The notes: generated by a model from the sequence alone, not told the origin. A DNA stretch of 64,000 bases from JAQBVV01 sp965249205 (GCA_965249205.1 CBDFLL010000005.1:558001-622000); one strand, 5' to 3'. Shown: positions 1 to 8,613, counted from the first letter of the stretch. Numbers and translations are program-made.

Positions 1-768
1 GTAGATATCGTGCAGGTTGAAGTGCCTCGCATGCGACGACACCCATATATCCGGGGTCATGTTTGCCTGCGCGGACAGCGTCCTGGCGAAATCTTTCGCG
101 ATGGTCGGATAGCCTGGCGAATCGAGCAGCTTCACCCCGGTGTTGATGCTGTTCATGTTGGCGACAAGGACGTTGTAGGCGCGCTCGTCGTCCTGCGTCG
201 AAAACGAAAAACTCATCGAGCCTGGTGTGTGCCCCGAATGCGCGTGAGCCGTCAACTCCGTTTCTCCGAGACGGATGGTGTCACCGTCGGCAATAGTCCG
301 ATCGACGTCGATAGGGTCGTAGATAATGCCCCGCCCTTCCGGCAGCCGGTAGTCCAGATGGCCGCCTGACTCCAACACCGGCGCATCGGGCTCACTGACG
401 TGCACGCTCGCCCCGCTCACGCGCTTGAATTCAGCGAGGTCTCCCACGTGGTCCCAGTGTCCCTGCGTCGTCGTGATGATTCGAATGTCGGACACGCTCA
501 AGCCCAGCGACTCGATGCTCTCTTTCATGAGGGGATACGAACCTGGCGCTCCGGAGTTGATCAGGATGAGGCCTTCGGTCGTTGAGATCACATAGGCCGC
601 AAGATCGTACGTGCCGACGTAGTACAGATCGCCAGCGATCCTGAATCCAGGGAAGGGCCTCTCCCAAGCCTCGTTGGTGATGGGGCGATTGACGCGTTCC
701 TGCGCGATCGCGACTCCCACCGAGAGGACAAGCACCGCTCCACAGAACACGGTCACTCTTCTCATCAT
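1..768 (-). CDS. Subclass B3-type metallo-beta-lactamase-fold hydrolase, 3' end cut by window edge
   Basis: An open frame runs from ATG at 768 to the window edge (256 codons, no stop). Residues 1-22 form a signal peptide ending in AIA-QE, so the product is exported. The zinc signature reads TTQGHWDHVGD (Q102, H104, D106, H107), with H180 in SGHTPGS and H246 in SSHARHF. This order is that of subclass B3 metallo-beta-lactamases; the first zinc ligand is Gln rather than His, as known in GOB-type enzymes. Substrate cannot be told: B3-like folds include beta-lactamases and other hydrolases. It is divergent from a second MBL-like gene at 897. A second ATG at 765 is equally possible as the start. 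Confidence 0.85.
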   Translation of the reverse strand, partial: MMRRVTVFCGAVLVLSVGVAIAQERVNRPITNEAWERPFPGFRIAGDLYYVGTYDLAAYVISTTEGLILINSGAPGSYPLMKESIESLGLSVSDIRIITTTQGHWDHVGDLAEFKRVSGASVHVSEPDAPVLESGGHLDYRLPEGRGIIYDPIDVDRTIADGDTIRLGETELTAHAHSGHTPGSMSFSFSTQDDERAYNVLVANMNSINTGVKLLDSPGYPTIAKDFARTLSAQANMTPDIWVSSHARHFNLHDIY

Positions 769-896
769 CCTGAGCCTTCTCTTTCCGGGCCTGAGCCTGT
801 TGCTGCGAAATCGCGTCTCTGACCCTCGTGGCCAGTCTTGAGGCATTATAGGCAACACATGAGGCCCGAGTGGTGACCAATTTCAGAGGTGAAGGT

Positions 897-1205
897 ATGT
901 CGAGAATTCCAGTAGCGGGATATATGTTTGCTCTGTGCGCGCTGACGGGACTGGCGTCACCAGCGGCCGCGCAGTTTCCGACCAACGAGCAGTTCGCGGG
1001 TTCCGAGGCCGCTCAGGCGCACGTCGCCACGGCGATGGCACTGGCAGGAATCGATCTCGTTGAGGAGGCACAGTCGTTCTGTACGGCAACGGGTCCGAGG
1101 AGACCGGCGCTCAACCGACGCGCAGCCGGACTGCCGCCTGAGCCGAACCGGGTCATCGAGCCGACGCGGGTCTTCGACAATCTCTACTATCTAGCAGGCT
1201 GCTGA
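897..1205 (+). pseudogene. MBL-fold hydrolase N-terminal fragment, truncated by IS5 insertion
   Basis: ATG at 897 follows a good ribosome binding site (GAGGTGAAGGT). The product begins with a signal peptide ending in PAAAQF and runs to VFDNLYYL, a phrase typical of the segment just before the first beta-strands of MBL-fold enzymes such as the neighbour at 1-768. At 1195 the frame enters the IS5 element and stops ten bases later (1203-1205). The metal-binding core is missing and is not found beyond the right end of the IS, so the remainder has been lost or moved. The MBL assignment rests on context and this short phrase, hence moderate confidence. Confidence 0.6.
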
Positions 1206-2489
1206 AAAACTCCGTGAAATGGGATCGACAGATCGATCCCGGCGTACTACCATGCTCCCAACACCGCTGAAGGGAGCCCCATCATGCGCGGACACGATGA
1301 GCAAAGCACTCACATGTTCAGCTACCTGTCGCCGGAACAGCGCGTACCAGCCGACCATCCGCTCCGCGCGGTTCGCGCGCTGACGGACGAAGCGCTGAGA
1401 ACGATGTCGCGCAGGTTCGCCGGCCTGTACGCCAACACAGGGCGTCCGTCGATCCCGCCGGAACAGCTGCTGCGCGCGTTGTTGCTGCAGGTGCTCTACA
1501 CGGTGCGGAGCGAGCGGCTGCTGATGGAAGAGCTCAATTACAACCTGCTGTTCCGCTGGTTCGTGGGCTTGAATTTGGACGACCCGGTTTGGCATCCCAC
1601 CACGTTTACCAAGAATCGCGACCGGCTGCTGGCGGGCGATCTCGCGGCCGCCTTCTTTGATGCGGTGCAGGCCCACGCGCGGGCGGCCGGGCTGCTCTCG
1701 GACGAACACTTCACTGTGGATGGGACCCAATTGGAAGCGTGGGCCAGCCTGAAGAGCTTTCGGTGCCGGGACGCGGCGGAGAGCGACCCGCCCGATGACC
1801 CCGGGAATCCCACGGTCAACTTCCACGGGGAGCGGCGGCGCAACGACACGCACCAGTCGACGACCGATCCGGAGGCGATGCTGCCTCGGAAGGGCCAGGG
1901 GAAGGAAGCCAAGCTGGCGTATCTGGGCCACGTGCTGCTGGACAATCGACAGGGACTTGTCGCCAACGTCTGCGCGACTCACGCGACGGGGACCGCCGAA
2001 CGCGAGGCAGCGGCGCTGTTGCTGGAGGCCAGCGCGCCGCCGGGCAGCACGGTCGGGGCGGACAAGGGCTACGATGTGGCAAGCTTTGTGGCCGCTGTCC
2101 GTATCCGGGCCGTCACGCCCCACGTTGCTCAGAAGGTCCGCTGGAGTGCGATCGATGGCCGGACCACGCGGCATGCGGGCTATCACGTCAGTCAGCGGAA
2201 ACGGAAACTCGTAGAACAGGTCTTTGGCTGGATGAAGACCGTCGGCGGCTTGCGCAAACTCCGGCATCGCGGTGTCGCCCTCGTGGATTGGCAGCTTACC
2301 TTCGCCGCCACGGTCTATAACTTGGTCCGGCTGCGGAATCTGGAGGCGAGGTGTCCCTGATCACCGGCCGCGCGTGTCGCCGGCCCCTTGATCGGGGCCA
2401 GCGCACAGCCGTGCGCACCGTTGTCGGTCGGTGGTGACTCGCATGATCCTTAGAAAACGGCCCGATCACCCGGGTTCTTCAGCAGCCTG
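1195..2489 (+). mobile_element. IS5-family insertion sequence, copy 1 (1,295 bp)
   Basis: The element is bounded by near-perfect 16-bp terminal inverted repeats: CAGGCTGCTGAAAAAC at the left, and its complement with one mismatch at the right. It is flanked on both sides by CTAG (1191-1194 and 2490-2493), matching the YTAR target duplication known for IS5-group elements. It carries one transposase gene. An almost identical copy in the same orientation lies at 10106-11400; I noticed two base differences, one of them changing Asn to Lys in the transposase. It truncates an MBL gene on its left and a redoxin gene on its right. Confidence 0.93.
1284..2360 (+). CDS. IS5-family transposase (copy 1)
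   Basis: 358 residues, cut-and-paste DDE transposase acting on the ends of its own IS. The N-terminal third carries the DUF772-type domain (HPLRAVRALTDEAL to WFVGLNLDDPVWHPTTF). The catalytic triad is visible as D146 (FTVDGTQLEAW), D260 (VGADKGYD) and E311 (RKRKLVEQVFGWMK), the last with the Y/R-x-x-x-E-x-x-x-K style spacing of IS5 enzymes. It starts at ATG 1284 after GAAGGGAGCCCCATC. The frame is intact, so the element may be active. A 358-residue open frame on the opposite strand is only a shadow. Confidence 0.95.
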   Translation: MRGHDEQSTHMFSYLSPEQRVPADHPLRAVRALTDEALRTMSRRFAGLYANTGRPSIPPEQLLRALLLQVLYTVRSERLLMEELNYNLLFRWFVGLNLDDPVWHPTTFTKNRDRLLAGDLAAAFFDAVQAHARAAGLLSDEHFTVDGTQLEAWASLKSFRCRDAAESDPPDDPGNPTVNFHGERRRNDTHQSTTDPEAMLPRKGQGKEAKLAYLGHVLLDNRQGLVANVCATHATGTAEREAAALLLEASAPPGSTVGADKGYDVASFVAAVRIRAVTPHVAQKVRWSAIDGRTTRHAGYHVSQRKRKLVEQVFGWMKTVGGLRKLRHRGVALVDWQLTFAATVYNLVRLRNLEARCP

Positions 2490-2694
2490 CTAGCTGCGCA
2501 CGGCAGAACGGTCACGTGTGCATCCGGTAGAACACGACGAGGACGTTCTTGTCGCCCTCAAAGTCCGCCAGGTTGACTGCGTCGCCCTGGATCGACGTAC
2601 CGATAATATTCGGCGCGGGAACTTCCTGCGCTGCCCCGGTACCGCTCAGGACTAGCAGGACTACGGCCCCAAGCAGATATCTTGTGATGTTCAT
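2490..2694 (-). pseudogene. Redoxin (AhpC/TSA-like) N-terminal fragment with in-frame TGA at the active-site Cys; candidate selenoprotein
   Basis: ATG at 2694 opens a signal peptide (MNITRYLLGAVVLLVL...GAAQ). The mature part reads as a redoxin: NLADFEGDKNVLVVFYR, then MHT, a TGA codon (2514-2512), then PFCRAQL. Homologous redoxins have FYRxxxCPxCxxQL here, so TGA sits exactly at the first cysteine of the CxxC active site. This fits selenocysteine (UPFC), known in redoxin-like selenoproteins. The alternative is a chance nonsense mutation, but Cys to TGA needs a transversion. Four codons after CRAQ the frame enters the IS5 end and stops, so the gene is broken either way and any SECIS hairpin beyond the insertion point is lost. 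Confidence 0.65.
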
Positions 2695-2829
2695 CCGCCT
2701 ACACTGCTTCAAGGGTTCCTCCCTGTCAATACGCGCTGGCGTGCATCGCCACTCCTGGCCCTTCAACTGGTTTGAAGAGCTGCGGCGGCTGGCGCCGACG
2801 GACTAAGCCCACGCGCGTCCGTTTCGGGC

Positions 2830-3038
2830 TCGCTCATGGCGGATAGGTCCTTGTATCTCGCGAAACGACTACCATCACGTCGGGACGCGGTAGCCCGCAT
2901 AGTCCCGGGTCGTCGAGACCGCAAGGCAGCAGGGGCGCCGCGTCCGTTTGCTCCGTCAGAGCCCGTACAGTTGCCAGGGCGAGAAGCCCGCATCACGCAA
3001 GGCTGGGTGCGCACGGAGCGTTGCGTGATGGAGGACCA
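2830..3038 (+). ncRNA. Structured 5' region of the IS110 element, candidate bridge RNA locus
   Basis: About 200 noncoding bases precede the IS110 transposase. They contain a perfect 10-bp inverted repeat, CATCACGCAA (2991-3000) and TTGCGTGATG (3021-3030), enclosing a 20-nt loop, and a smaller GGGC-GAGAA-GCCC hairpin just upstream. IS110 elements are known to encode a looped bridge RNA in a noncoding end that pairs with target and donor DNA. In this element the longer noncoding part is on the 5' side. The RNA itself and its binding loops are inferred. Confidence 0.35.
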
Positions 3039-3980
3039 ATGCCCCCCTGTTTTGTCGGACTCGATATTGCCAAAGATCACATCGACGTCAGTGTGCGGCC
3101 CACGGGGGAGCACTGGCAGGTAGAGCAGACGCCCGACGGTCTGACGGCGCTCGTGGCTCGCCTGGTCGCGTTGGCGCCGGCCCTCGTCGTGGCGGAAGCC
3201 ACGGGCGGGTACGAAACCGCGGTAGTCACGGCGCTCGCCGTGGCGCAAGTGCCGATCGCTGTCATCAATCCGCGGCAGGTGCGCGCCTTTGCGAAGGCGA
3301 TCGGCCGCCTGGCCAAGACGGACGCGATCGATGCCGCCGTACTGGCGCTCTTTGCGGAGCGCGTCCGCCCCGATGTGCGGCCGTTGCCCGACGACGCCCA
3401 GCAAGAGCTCGTCGCGTTGGTTACTCGTCGGCGGCAGCTGGTCGACATGCTCACGGCTGAGCGGAATCGCCTGGACACGGCCCGCCGGTCCGTCTACGCG
3501 AGCGTGCAGCAGCATGTGCGCTGGCTCGAGCGACGCCTCCACGAGACCGACGCGAATCTCACCACCACGCTGCAGTGCAGTCCGCTCTGGCGGGCGAAGG
3601 ATGATTTGCTGCGCAGCGTGCCGGGCGTCGGCCCGATCACCTCACGCATGCTCATCGCGCTGCTGCCCGAGCTCGGCGCCCTCTCGCGGCGCCAAATCGC
3701 CAGTCTCGTGGGCGTCGCGCCCCTCAATCGCGACAGCGGGCAGCAGCGGGGTCGACGGGTGGTCTGGGGCGGTCGGGCCGCCGTCCGGAGACCGCTGTAC
3801 ATGGCCACGCTGACGGCCACGCGACACAATCCGGTCATCCGAGCCTTTTATCAGCGGTTACGCGCGACGGGAAAGCCACCCCTCGTGGCGCTCGTGGCCG
3901 CGATGCGGAAACTACTCACCATCCTCAACGCAATGGTCAAGCATCAAGAATCATGGCAACCCGTCAACGTCGAAAACTAA
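3039..3980 (+). CDS. IS110-family transposase (DEDD recombinase)
   Basis: 314 residues from ATG 3039, chosen because GGAGG lies just ahead (3030-3034). The N-terminal RuvC-like DEDD domain shows D in VGLDIAKDHIDVSV, E in AEATGGYE and the DxxD pair in KTDAIDAAVLALFAERV. The C-terminal half has the helix-hairpin-helix phrase VPGVGPITSRML and the Ser-containing segment VGVAPLNRDSGQQRGRR typical of transposase 20 domains. It moves the element by RNA-guided strand exchange in this family. No terminal repeats could be placed. The frame is intact. Confidence 0.93.
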   Translation: MPPCFVGLDIAKDHIDVSVRPTGEHWQVEQTPDGLTALVARLVALAPALVVAEATGGYETAVVTALAVAQVPIAVINPRQVRAFAKAIGRLAKTDAIDAAVLALFAERVRPDVRPLPDDAQQELVALVTRRRQLVDMLTAERNRLDTARRSVYASVQQHVRWLERRLHETDANLTTTLQCSPLWRAKDDLLRSVPGVGPITSRMLIALLPELGALSRRQIASLVGVAPLNRDSGQQRGRRVVWGGRAAVRRPLYMATLTATRHNPVIRAFYQRLRATGKPPLVALVAAMRKLLTILNAMVKHQESWQPVNVEN

Positions 3981-3995
3981 GACAGTTGCTGCCTT

Positions 3996-4010
3996 GTCGC
4001 GTAGTGTTTA
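3996..4010 (+). repeat. 15-bp direct repeat GTCGCGTAGTGTTTA, first copy
   Basis: An exact copy of this 15-mer occurs at 5380-5394, so the pair brackets the FAH-family gene (4095-5243). The first copy lies 16 bases after the IS110 transposase stop. It may be the end of an old mobile element or a shared regulatory site; the sequence alone does not decide. Confidence 0.5.
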
Positions 4011-4094
4011 GGAATTGGCATGGGGCGCGACAAGCTGCGTCCCAGGCTATACTTTCTGAGCCAACGGATTCACCTGGTTTCACCGGAGAAATCT

Positions 4095-5243
4095 ATGAAA
4101 CGCATTACAAGAGTAACTTTGGTTCTCTCGGCGATTGTAGCTCTCGCGAGCCCCGCCCTTGTCAAGCTCAAGGCCCAGGCGGTGTCCTCGGTTGAGCCAT
4201 ATAAGGTCGGGACCTTTGAGATCGGCGGTGCGCCGACGGTAGGAATCGTCCTCAGGGACACTCTGGTCGTTGACCTTGCGGCGGCGAACACCGCTCTCGA
4301 GATCAATCCGATGTACCCGCACGTCAACGCGCCGGCGGATATGCTCGACTTGATCGGGCAGTACGAGTACGGTCTGAAGTACCGGATTTACGAGATCGTC
4401 AACAACGTAGTGGGCAGCGACCTGCTTGAAGCAGACTACGTTCACCGTGTCGCCGACGTGGACATCCTTCCTCCGATCATGTATTCGAGCAAGATCATGA
4501 ACGCGGCAGTCAACTTCTACACGCACGCGTGTGAAGGCTGCACCCCGGAAGAGCTGGCGGAGAGGACCCGGGAGCGGCAGGAGAATCGGGGGGTGCCGTA
4601 CCTGTTCCTCAAGCCAACACGCGGCGCGGTCATCGGCAGCGGTCAGGACATTATCCTGCCTTATGGCCGTGACCGGATCGAATGGGAAGTTGAGTTGGCT
4701 GTCGTATTCGGCCGTGCGGGCAAGTACATCTCTGCGAGCCGCGCGTACGACCATGTGTTCGGCTACATGGTCGCCATGGATGTTTCCGATCGTGGCGGGC
4801 GTCCTCCCGGTGGTTACGGCTCCGGTTCGGACTGGTTCGTCGGTAAGGGCCATGACACTTTCGCGCCCCAGGGGCCGTGGATTGTTCCAAAGGAGTTCTA
4901 CGGAGATCCGATGGAGCGCTTGCACCAGAGTCTGGTCATCGACGGCGTGACCGTTCAAGAGGCCAGGGCAGGTGACATGATCCACAATATCCCGGAGCTG
5001 ATCGAGTACGCTTCGTCGCTCATCACCGTGTTTCCCGGCGACGTTATGCAGAGCGGGACATCGGGCGGAACGGGCGCTGGCCGCGTTGAGCGCGCGTCAG
5101 GCTCTGGGTACCTGCAGGCTGGTGAGACCATCGAAGCCTCCATCGAGGGTATAGGGACGCTGAGGCACACCGTCGTCGCTGAGGATGGCGTTCCGGACGA
5201 TCTGTCCGGCGCACAGCTGCCCCCAACTAGTTCGTACCGCTAG
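4095..5243 (+). CDS. Fumarylacetoacetate hydrolase (FAH) family protein with signal peptide
   Basis: 382 residues. ATG 4095 is preferred over the upstream one at 4020 because GGAGAA lies just ahead and because it opens a signal peptide (MKRITRVTLVLSAIVALASP...). The FAH fold metal site is visible as EWEVELAVVFGR (two Glu) and MVAMDVSDRGGR (Asp), followed by DWFVGKGHDTFAPQGPW and the FPGDVMQSGTSGGTGAGR loop. FAH-fold enzymes hydrolyse or decarboxylate acyl-pyruvates and related diketo acids, usually in the cytosol; export is unusual. Substrate unknown. It is followed by a terminator hairpin at 5288. Confidence 0.88.
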   Translation: MKRITRVTLVLSAIVALASPALVKLKAQAVSSVEPYKVGTFEIGGAPTVGIVLRDTLVVDLAAANTALEINPMYPHVNAPADMLDLIGQYEYGLKYRIYEIVNNVVGSDLLEADYVHRVADVDILPPIMYSSKIMNAAVNFYTHACEGCTPEELAERTRERQENRGVPYLFLKPTRGAVIGSGQDIILPYGRDRIEWEVELAVVFGRAGKYISASRAYDHVFGYMVAMDVSDRGGRPPGGYGSGSDWFVGKGHDTFAPQGPWIVPKEFYGDPMERLHQSLVIDGVTVQEARAGDMIHNIPELIEYASSLITVFPGDVMQSGTSGGTGAGRVERASGSGYLQAGETIEASIEGIGTLRHTVVAEDGVPDDLSGAQLPPTSSYR

Positions 5244-5287
5244 GACAACTGAGGCCCTAAGCCAAGCGAAGACCATCAGGACAGAGC

Positions 5288-5324
5288 GCCGGCCGGATCT
5301 CCCCGGCCGGCACTCTTCTGTTTT
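5288..5324 (+). terminator. Rho-independent terminator after the FAH-family gene
   Basis: Nine-base-pair stem GCCGGCCGG / CCGGCCGGC (5288-5296 and 5303-5311), six-base loop ATCTCC, then CACTCTTCTGTTTT. It lies 45 bases past the stop codon at 5243. Confidence 0.75.
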
Positions 5325-5379
5325 CAGGGTCACACGCCAGCGCGGCGCGTATCGCGACTGGGCGCATCACTCCTGATAA

Positions 5380-5563
5380 GTCGCGTAGTGTTTACATATC
5401 TGGGTCGGACGGGCCGGAGCCTGTGACGCACGTCCCGTAGACATCGCGAAAATAGGAGACACTTCCGGGCCTGGGGAGGAGGAATCCCATGGGCAAGGAA
5501 GCATCGCCAGAGAAAGTCGTGCAGGAGTGTGAGCACCGCCCACTCATGTCCTGCCGAACCTGA
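5380..5563 (+). mobile_element. Possible relic of an IS3-type element: 15-bp repeat plus start of an orfA-like frame
   Basis: The intergenic stretch 5325-5582 holds the second copy of GTCGCGTAGTGTTTA (5380-5394). At 5489 an ATG follows the strong ribosome binding site GGGGAGGAGGAATCCC; the 24-residue frame opens MGKEASPEKVVQE and stops at 5563. Such an opening resembles the first residues of some IS3-family OrfA proteins, after which the frame derails. I see no terminal repeats and call it a relic only tentatively. Confidence 0.3.
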
Positions 5564-5582
5564 CGAGGGGCAGACTTCAGCC

Positions 5583-6917
5583 ATGACCAATGCCGAGCTG
5601 ATCGCGCGCGACACCGCGCACCTGATTCACCCGCTGCACGACACTCGAGCCCAGCAATCGGCCCGCGTCTGGGTCAAGGGCGAGGGCGCCCTGTTGACGG
5701 ACGCGGACGGGAACGAGTGCATCGACGGGCTCGCCGGTCTGTGGAACGTGCTGGCCGGTCATGGGCGACGCGAGTTGGCAGAGGCGGCGCGCGCCCAAAG
5801 CGAAACACTCGCCTACATGTCCTGCTACACCGGCAGCTCGAACAAGCCGGCGATCGAGCTTGCCGAACATCTCGCGGCGCTGACGTACCCGTCGATCAAC
5901 CACTTTTTCTTCACATGCGGCGGCGGCGAGGCGACCGAGAGCAGCGTCAAGATGTCGCGCGCCTACTGGAAGCTGCGTGGCAAGCCGGACAAGACAAAGG
6001 TCATCTCCCGCATCGACGGCTACCACGGCGTGACGCTGGCAGCCATGAGCGCCACTGGGATGAGCGCCTACTGGCCGCTGTTCGAGCCACGGGTCCCGGG
6101 ATTTCTCCACATTCCATCACCCGACCCATATCGCTACGAGGCCCCGCCGGGCGTGAGTCAGGGCATCGGGGCGGCCAACGAGCTCGAACAGGCGATCCTC
6201 GCCGAAGGGGCCGACACCGTCGCGATGTTTCTGGCCGAGCCGGTGCAGGGCGCAGGCGGCATCATCGTCCCGCAGGACGACTACTTCCCTCGCATCCGGG
6301 AGATCTGCGACCAGTACGACGTGCTGCTGGTGGCCGACGAGGTAATCACGGCGTTCGGGCGCACGGGCACGCTGTTTGCCCTCGACCACTGGGGCATCGA
6401 GCCGGACATAGTCCAGTTCGCCAAGGCGATCACCTCCGGGTATGTGCCGTTCGGCGGCATCGGCATCAACGATGCGGTTGCCGCCACGCTCGACGACGAC
6501 GGTCGCGCGTGGATGCACGCCTACACGTATTCGGCCCACCCCGTGGGATGCGCGGTCGCCATGCGCAACCTGCGGATCATCGAGGACGAGGACCTGCCCG
6601 GCCAGTGCGCGGCCAAGGGTGACCGACTGATCGGCGCGCTGCGAGCCGCGCTGGGCGACCATCCCCACGTCGGCGATATCCGCGGCAAGGGGCTCATGTG
6701 CGCCGTCGAGCTCGTCGCCGATCGGTCCACCAAGCAGTGCTTCCCCGCCGGCGACGAAGTGGGGCCGCGCATCCACCAGGAAGCGGCAGGTCGGGGCCTG
6801 TTCAGCAGGGTCAAGGCCGACACCTACCTGCTCGCGCCGCCCGCTGTCATCACCGACGACCAACTGGACCGCACCGTCGCGATCTTGACCGACTCGATCC
6901 GCGCCGTCCTCGGGTAG
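5583..6917 (+). CDS. Class III (omega-type) PLP-dependent aminotransferase
   Basis: 444 residues, full family length. Transfers an amino group between an omega-amine or beta-amino acid and a keto acid (pyruvate or 2-oxoglutarate) using pyridoxal phosphate. Features in order: LTDADGNECIDGLAGLWNVLAGHGRREL near residue 40; the glycine-rich cofactor loop FFTCGGGEATESSVKMSR; DGYHG; AEPVQGAGGIIVPQDDYFP; VADEVITAFGRTG (Asp binds the pyridine nitrogen); and the Schiff-base lysine in QFAKAITSGYVPFGG. Closest in style to the beta-alanine/pyruvate and putrescine-type aminotransferases; substrate not assignable. Start at ATG 5583; an in-frame ATG at 5529 is possible. It stands alone with no clear operon partner. 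Confidence 0.92.
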   Translation: MTNAELIARDTAHLIHPLHDTRAQQSARVWVKGEGALLTDADGNECIDGLAGLWNVLAGHGRRELAEAARAQSETLAYMSCYTGSSNKPAIELAEHLAALTYPSINHFFFTCGGGEATESSVKMSRAYWKLRGKPDKTKVISRIDGYHGVTLAAMSATGMSAYWPLFEPRVPGFLHIPSPDPYRYEAPPGVSQGIGAANELEQAILAEGADTVAMFLAEPVQGAGGIIVPQDDYFPRIREICDQYDVLLVADEVITAFGRTGTLFALDHWGIEPDIVQFAKAITSGYVPFGGIGINDAVAATLDDDGRAWMHAYTYSAHPVGCAVAMRNLRIIEDEDLPGQCAAKGDRLIGALRAALGDHPHVGDIRGKGLMCAVELVADRSTKQCFPAGDEVGPRIHQEAAGRGLFSRVKADTYLLAPPAVITDDQLDRTVAILTDSIRAVLG

Positions 6918-7317
6918 GGACACGACCAGCCTGCTTGCCTTCGCCAAGGCCTCGGCGAGGTCTCGCCGTCGTTCGCTGCGTGAGCAACGAACAGCGAACG
7001 GAGGTAAAAAGGGCGCTGGCCTACGCGCCGGAGGTCGCCTCGGCGATGCTCCAGCGGCACGGGGCCGATGGCCCCACGCACACCGTTCCTGCTGCGCACC
7101 GACCGTTAGGCCCTGGCGGCGTTGAACCGCGGGGCCGCCGACGCGCTGCGGGGTGTGGACACCGGCGACACCGGCACGCGCGGATGAACCGCCGGACGGC
7201 GGGTCACCGCAGTCAACAGCCTGAGCAAGTAGAGCGATTGGGTTACACTCCGGCTGCACAGTCGCGGTCCGCATCTGGACCGCGCGGCCCGGCACCCATG
7301 CTCTAGCCAGCCCGTGA
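6918..7317. other. 400-bp intergenic region without a recognisable gene
   Basis: Between the convergent aminotransferase and sorbosone-dehydrogenase-like genes. Only shadow frames with no family resemblance are present. A GTTAGGC heptamer at 7106-7112 resembles an integron core site, but no matching partner or stem was found. No convincing terminator was seen. Confidence 0.5.
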
Positions 7318-8481
7318 CTATTCCGAGTAGCTGATTCGATACAGCGCGCCCTGAAAGTCGTCAGACACCAGCAACGACCCGTCTGGCAGTTCGAGTACAT
7401 CAACGGGGCGTCCCGCCACGCGACTCCCGTCGTAAAAACCCTGAGCGAACACCTCCTGGCCAGAGGAGTTGCCATCCTGGACCCGCACCACCGCGACCCT
7501 GTAGCCAAGCGGCGTGGTCCGGTTCCATGAACCGTGCTGGGCCACAAAGATCTGATCCTTGTATTGCGACGGGAACATGTCGCCCCTGTAGAACATCATC
7601 CCGATCGCTGCAACGTGAGGGCCCATCTTCACGACCGGCGGTCGGTAGTCGGAGCACGAATGACCTTCGCCGAACTCAGGATCGAGAACATCTCCCTGGT
7701 GGCAGTACGGAAAGCCGAAGTGCTGCCCTCTGGCGGTGGCGCGATTCAACTCGTCGCTGGGCAGGTTGTCGCCCAACCTGTCGCGGCCGTTGTCGGTGAA
7801 CCAGAGGTCCCCAGAGCCGGGATCGAACGCGAGCCCGACAGAGTTCCGGACTCCTCTGGCGTAGACCTCGAGCTCCGATCCATCCGCGTTCATCCGCATG
7901 ATCGTCGCCCAGGGATCGTCGTTTTCACAGACGTTGCAGGGACCGCCAACGGGCACGTACAGCTTGCCGTCGGGCCCGAACTCCAGGTACTTCCAGCTGT
8001 GGTCGATCCCGTTCACCGGCATGTCGGTCAGCACCACGGGGTCCGGTGGGTTCTGAAGATCAGTCAGGATGTTGTCGTAGCGCGTAATCCGGTTGTTCTC
8101 CGCCACAAACAACGCACCGGCTCTGAACGCCACGCCGTTGGGTACCGTCAGACCGCTGAGGATCGTCATGACCTCATCAGCGGTGCCATCGCCATCCGTA
8201 TCGCGTACGGCGTAAATGTTGCCCACTTCGGGTGCGCCGGTGAACTGCCCAAAACTACCCACAAACACCGTGCCGTCGTCTGCAAGTGCCATCTGTCTTG
8301 CCGCCTGCAGGCCCTCGGCGTAGACCTCGATCTGAAAACCCGGAGGCAGGGAGATCGCGTCAAGTGCGATCGGTTGCGAAGGGCCTCCACCCTGGGCCTC
8401 GCCAGGCACGGGCAACAAGCAGAAAAGGACGGCCGCGACGATCAACGCAGCAGCAGACTCAACTTTGAGTTTCGAATGCAT
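7318..8481 (-). CDS. Secreted PQQ-dependent sugar (sorbosone/glucose) dehydrogenase-like beta-propeller
   Basis: 387 residues with a signal peptide (LIVAAVLFCLLPVPGEAQG). The six-bladed propeller of the soluble glucose/sorbosone dehydrogenase family is recognisable: LPPGFQIEVYAEGLQAARQMALADDGTVFVG, VPNGVAFRAGALFVAENNRITRYD, the central HSWKYLEFGPDGKLYVPVG, ARGVRNSVGLAFDPGSGDLWFTDNGRDRLGDNLPSDELN and VAQHGSWNRTTPLGYRV. Such enzymes oxidise aldoses or aldehydes in the periplasm with PQQ; whether this one binds PQQ is not certain. A CNVCEND cysteine pair and HCS/CHQ residues sit near the active-site face. Starts at ATG 8481; monocistronic. Confidence 0.88.
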   Translation of the reverse strand: MHSKLKVESAAALIVAAVLFCLLPVPGEAQGGGPSQPIALDAISLPPGFQIEVYAEGLQAARQMALADDGTVFVGSFGQFTGAPEVGNIYAVRDTDGDGTADEVMTILSGLTVPNGVAFRAGALFVAENNRITRYDNILTDLQNPPDPVVLTDMPVNGIDHSWKYLEFGPDGKLYVPVGGPCNVCENDDPWATIMRMNADGSELEVYARGVRNSVGLAFDPGSGDLWFTDNGRDRLGDNLPSDELNRATARGQHFGFPYCHQGDVLDPEFGEGHSCSDYRPPVVKMGPHVAAIGMMFYRGDMFPSQYKDQIFVAQHGSWNRTTPLGYRVAVVRVQDGNSSGQEVFAQGFYDGSRVAGRPVDVLELPDGSLLVSDDFQGALYRISYSE

Positions 8482-8613
8482 CGACTAGACTCCTCGGAAT
8501 CGATTTTGGGCCTGGGCGAAAGGGATTGACGCAGAACTCGACAAGTGTGAAGGATCGACTGGTCGAGCGCAATCATTGGCTGAGGTCACCCGCAGGGCGG
8601 CTTCGGCGTCGCC

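Noticed and set aside
1191..2267. 358-residue minus-strand frame over the IS5 transposase (also 10102-11178)
   Set aside because: It is the mirror of a clear DDE transposase, is Arg/Gln/His-rich without any motif, and starts in the inverted repeat.
7106..7112. GTTAGGC as a second integron core site
   Set aside because: No matching RYYYAAC partner or stem within 150 bp.
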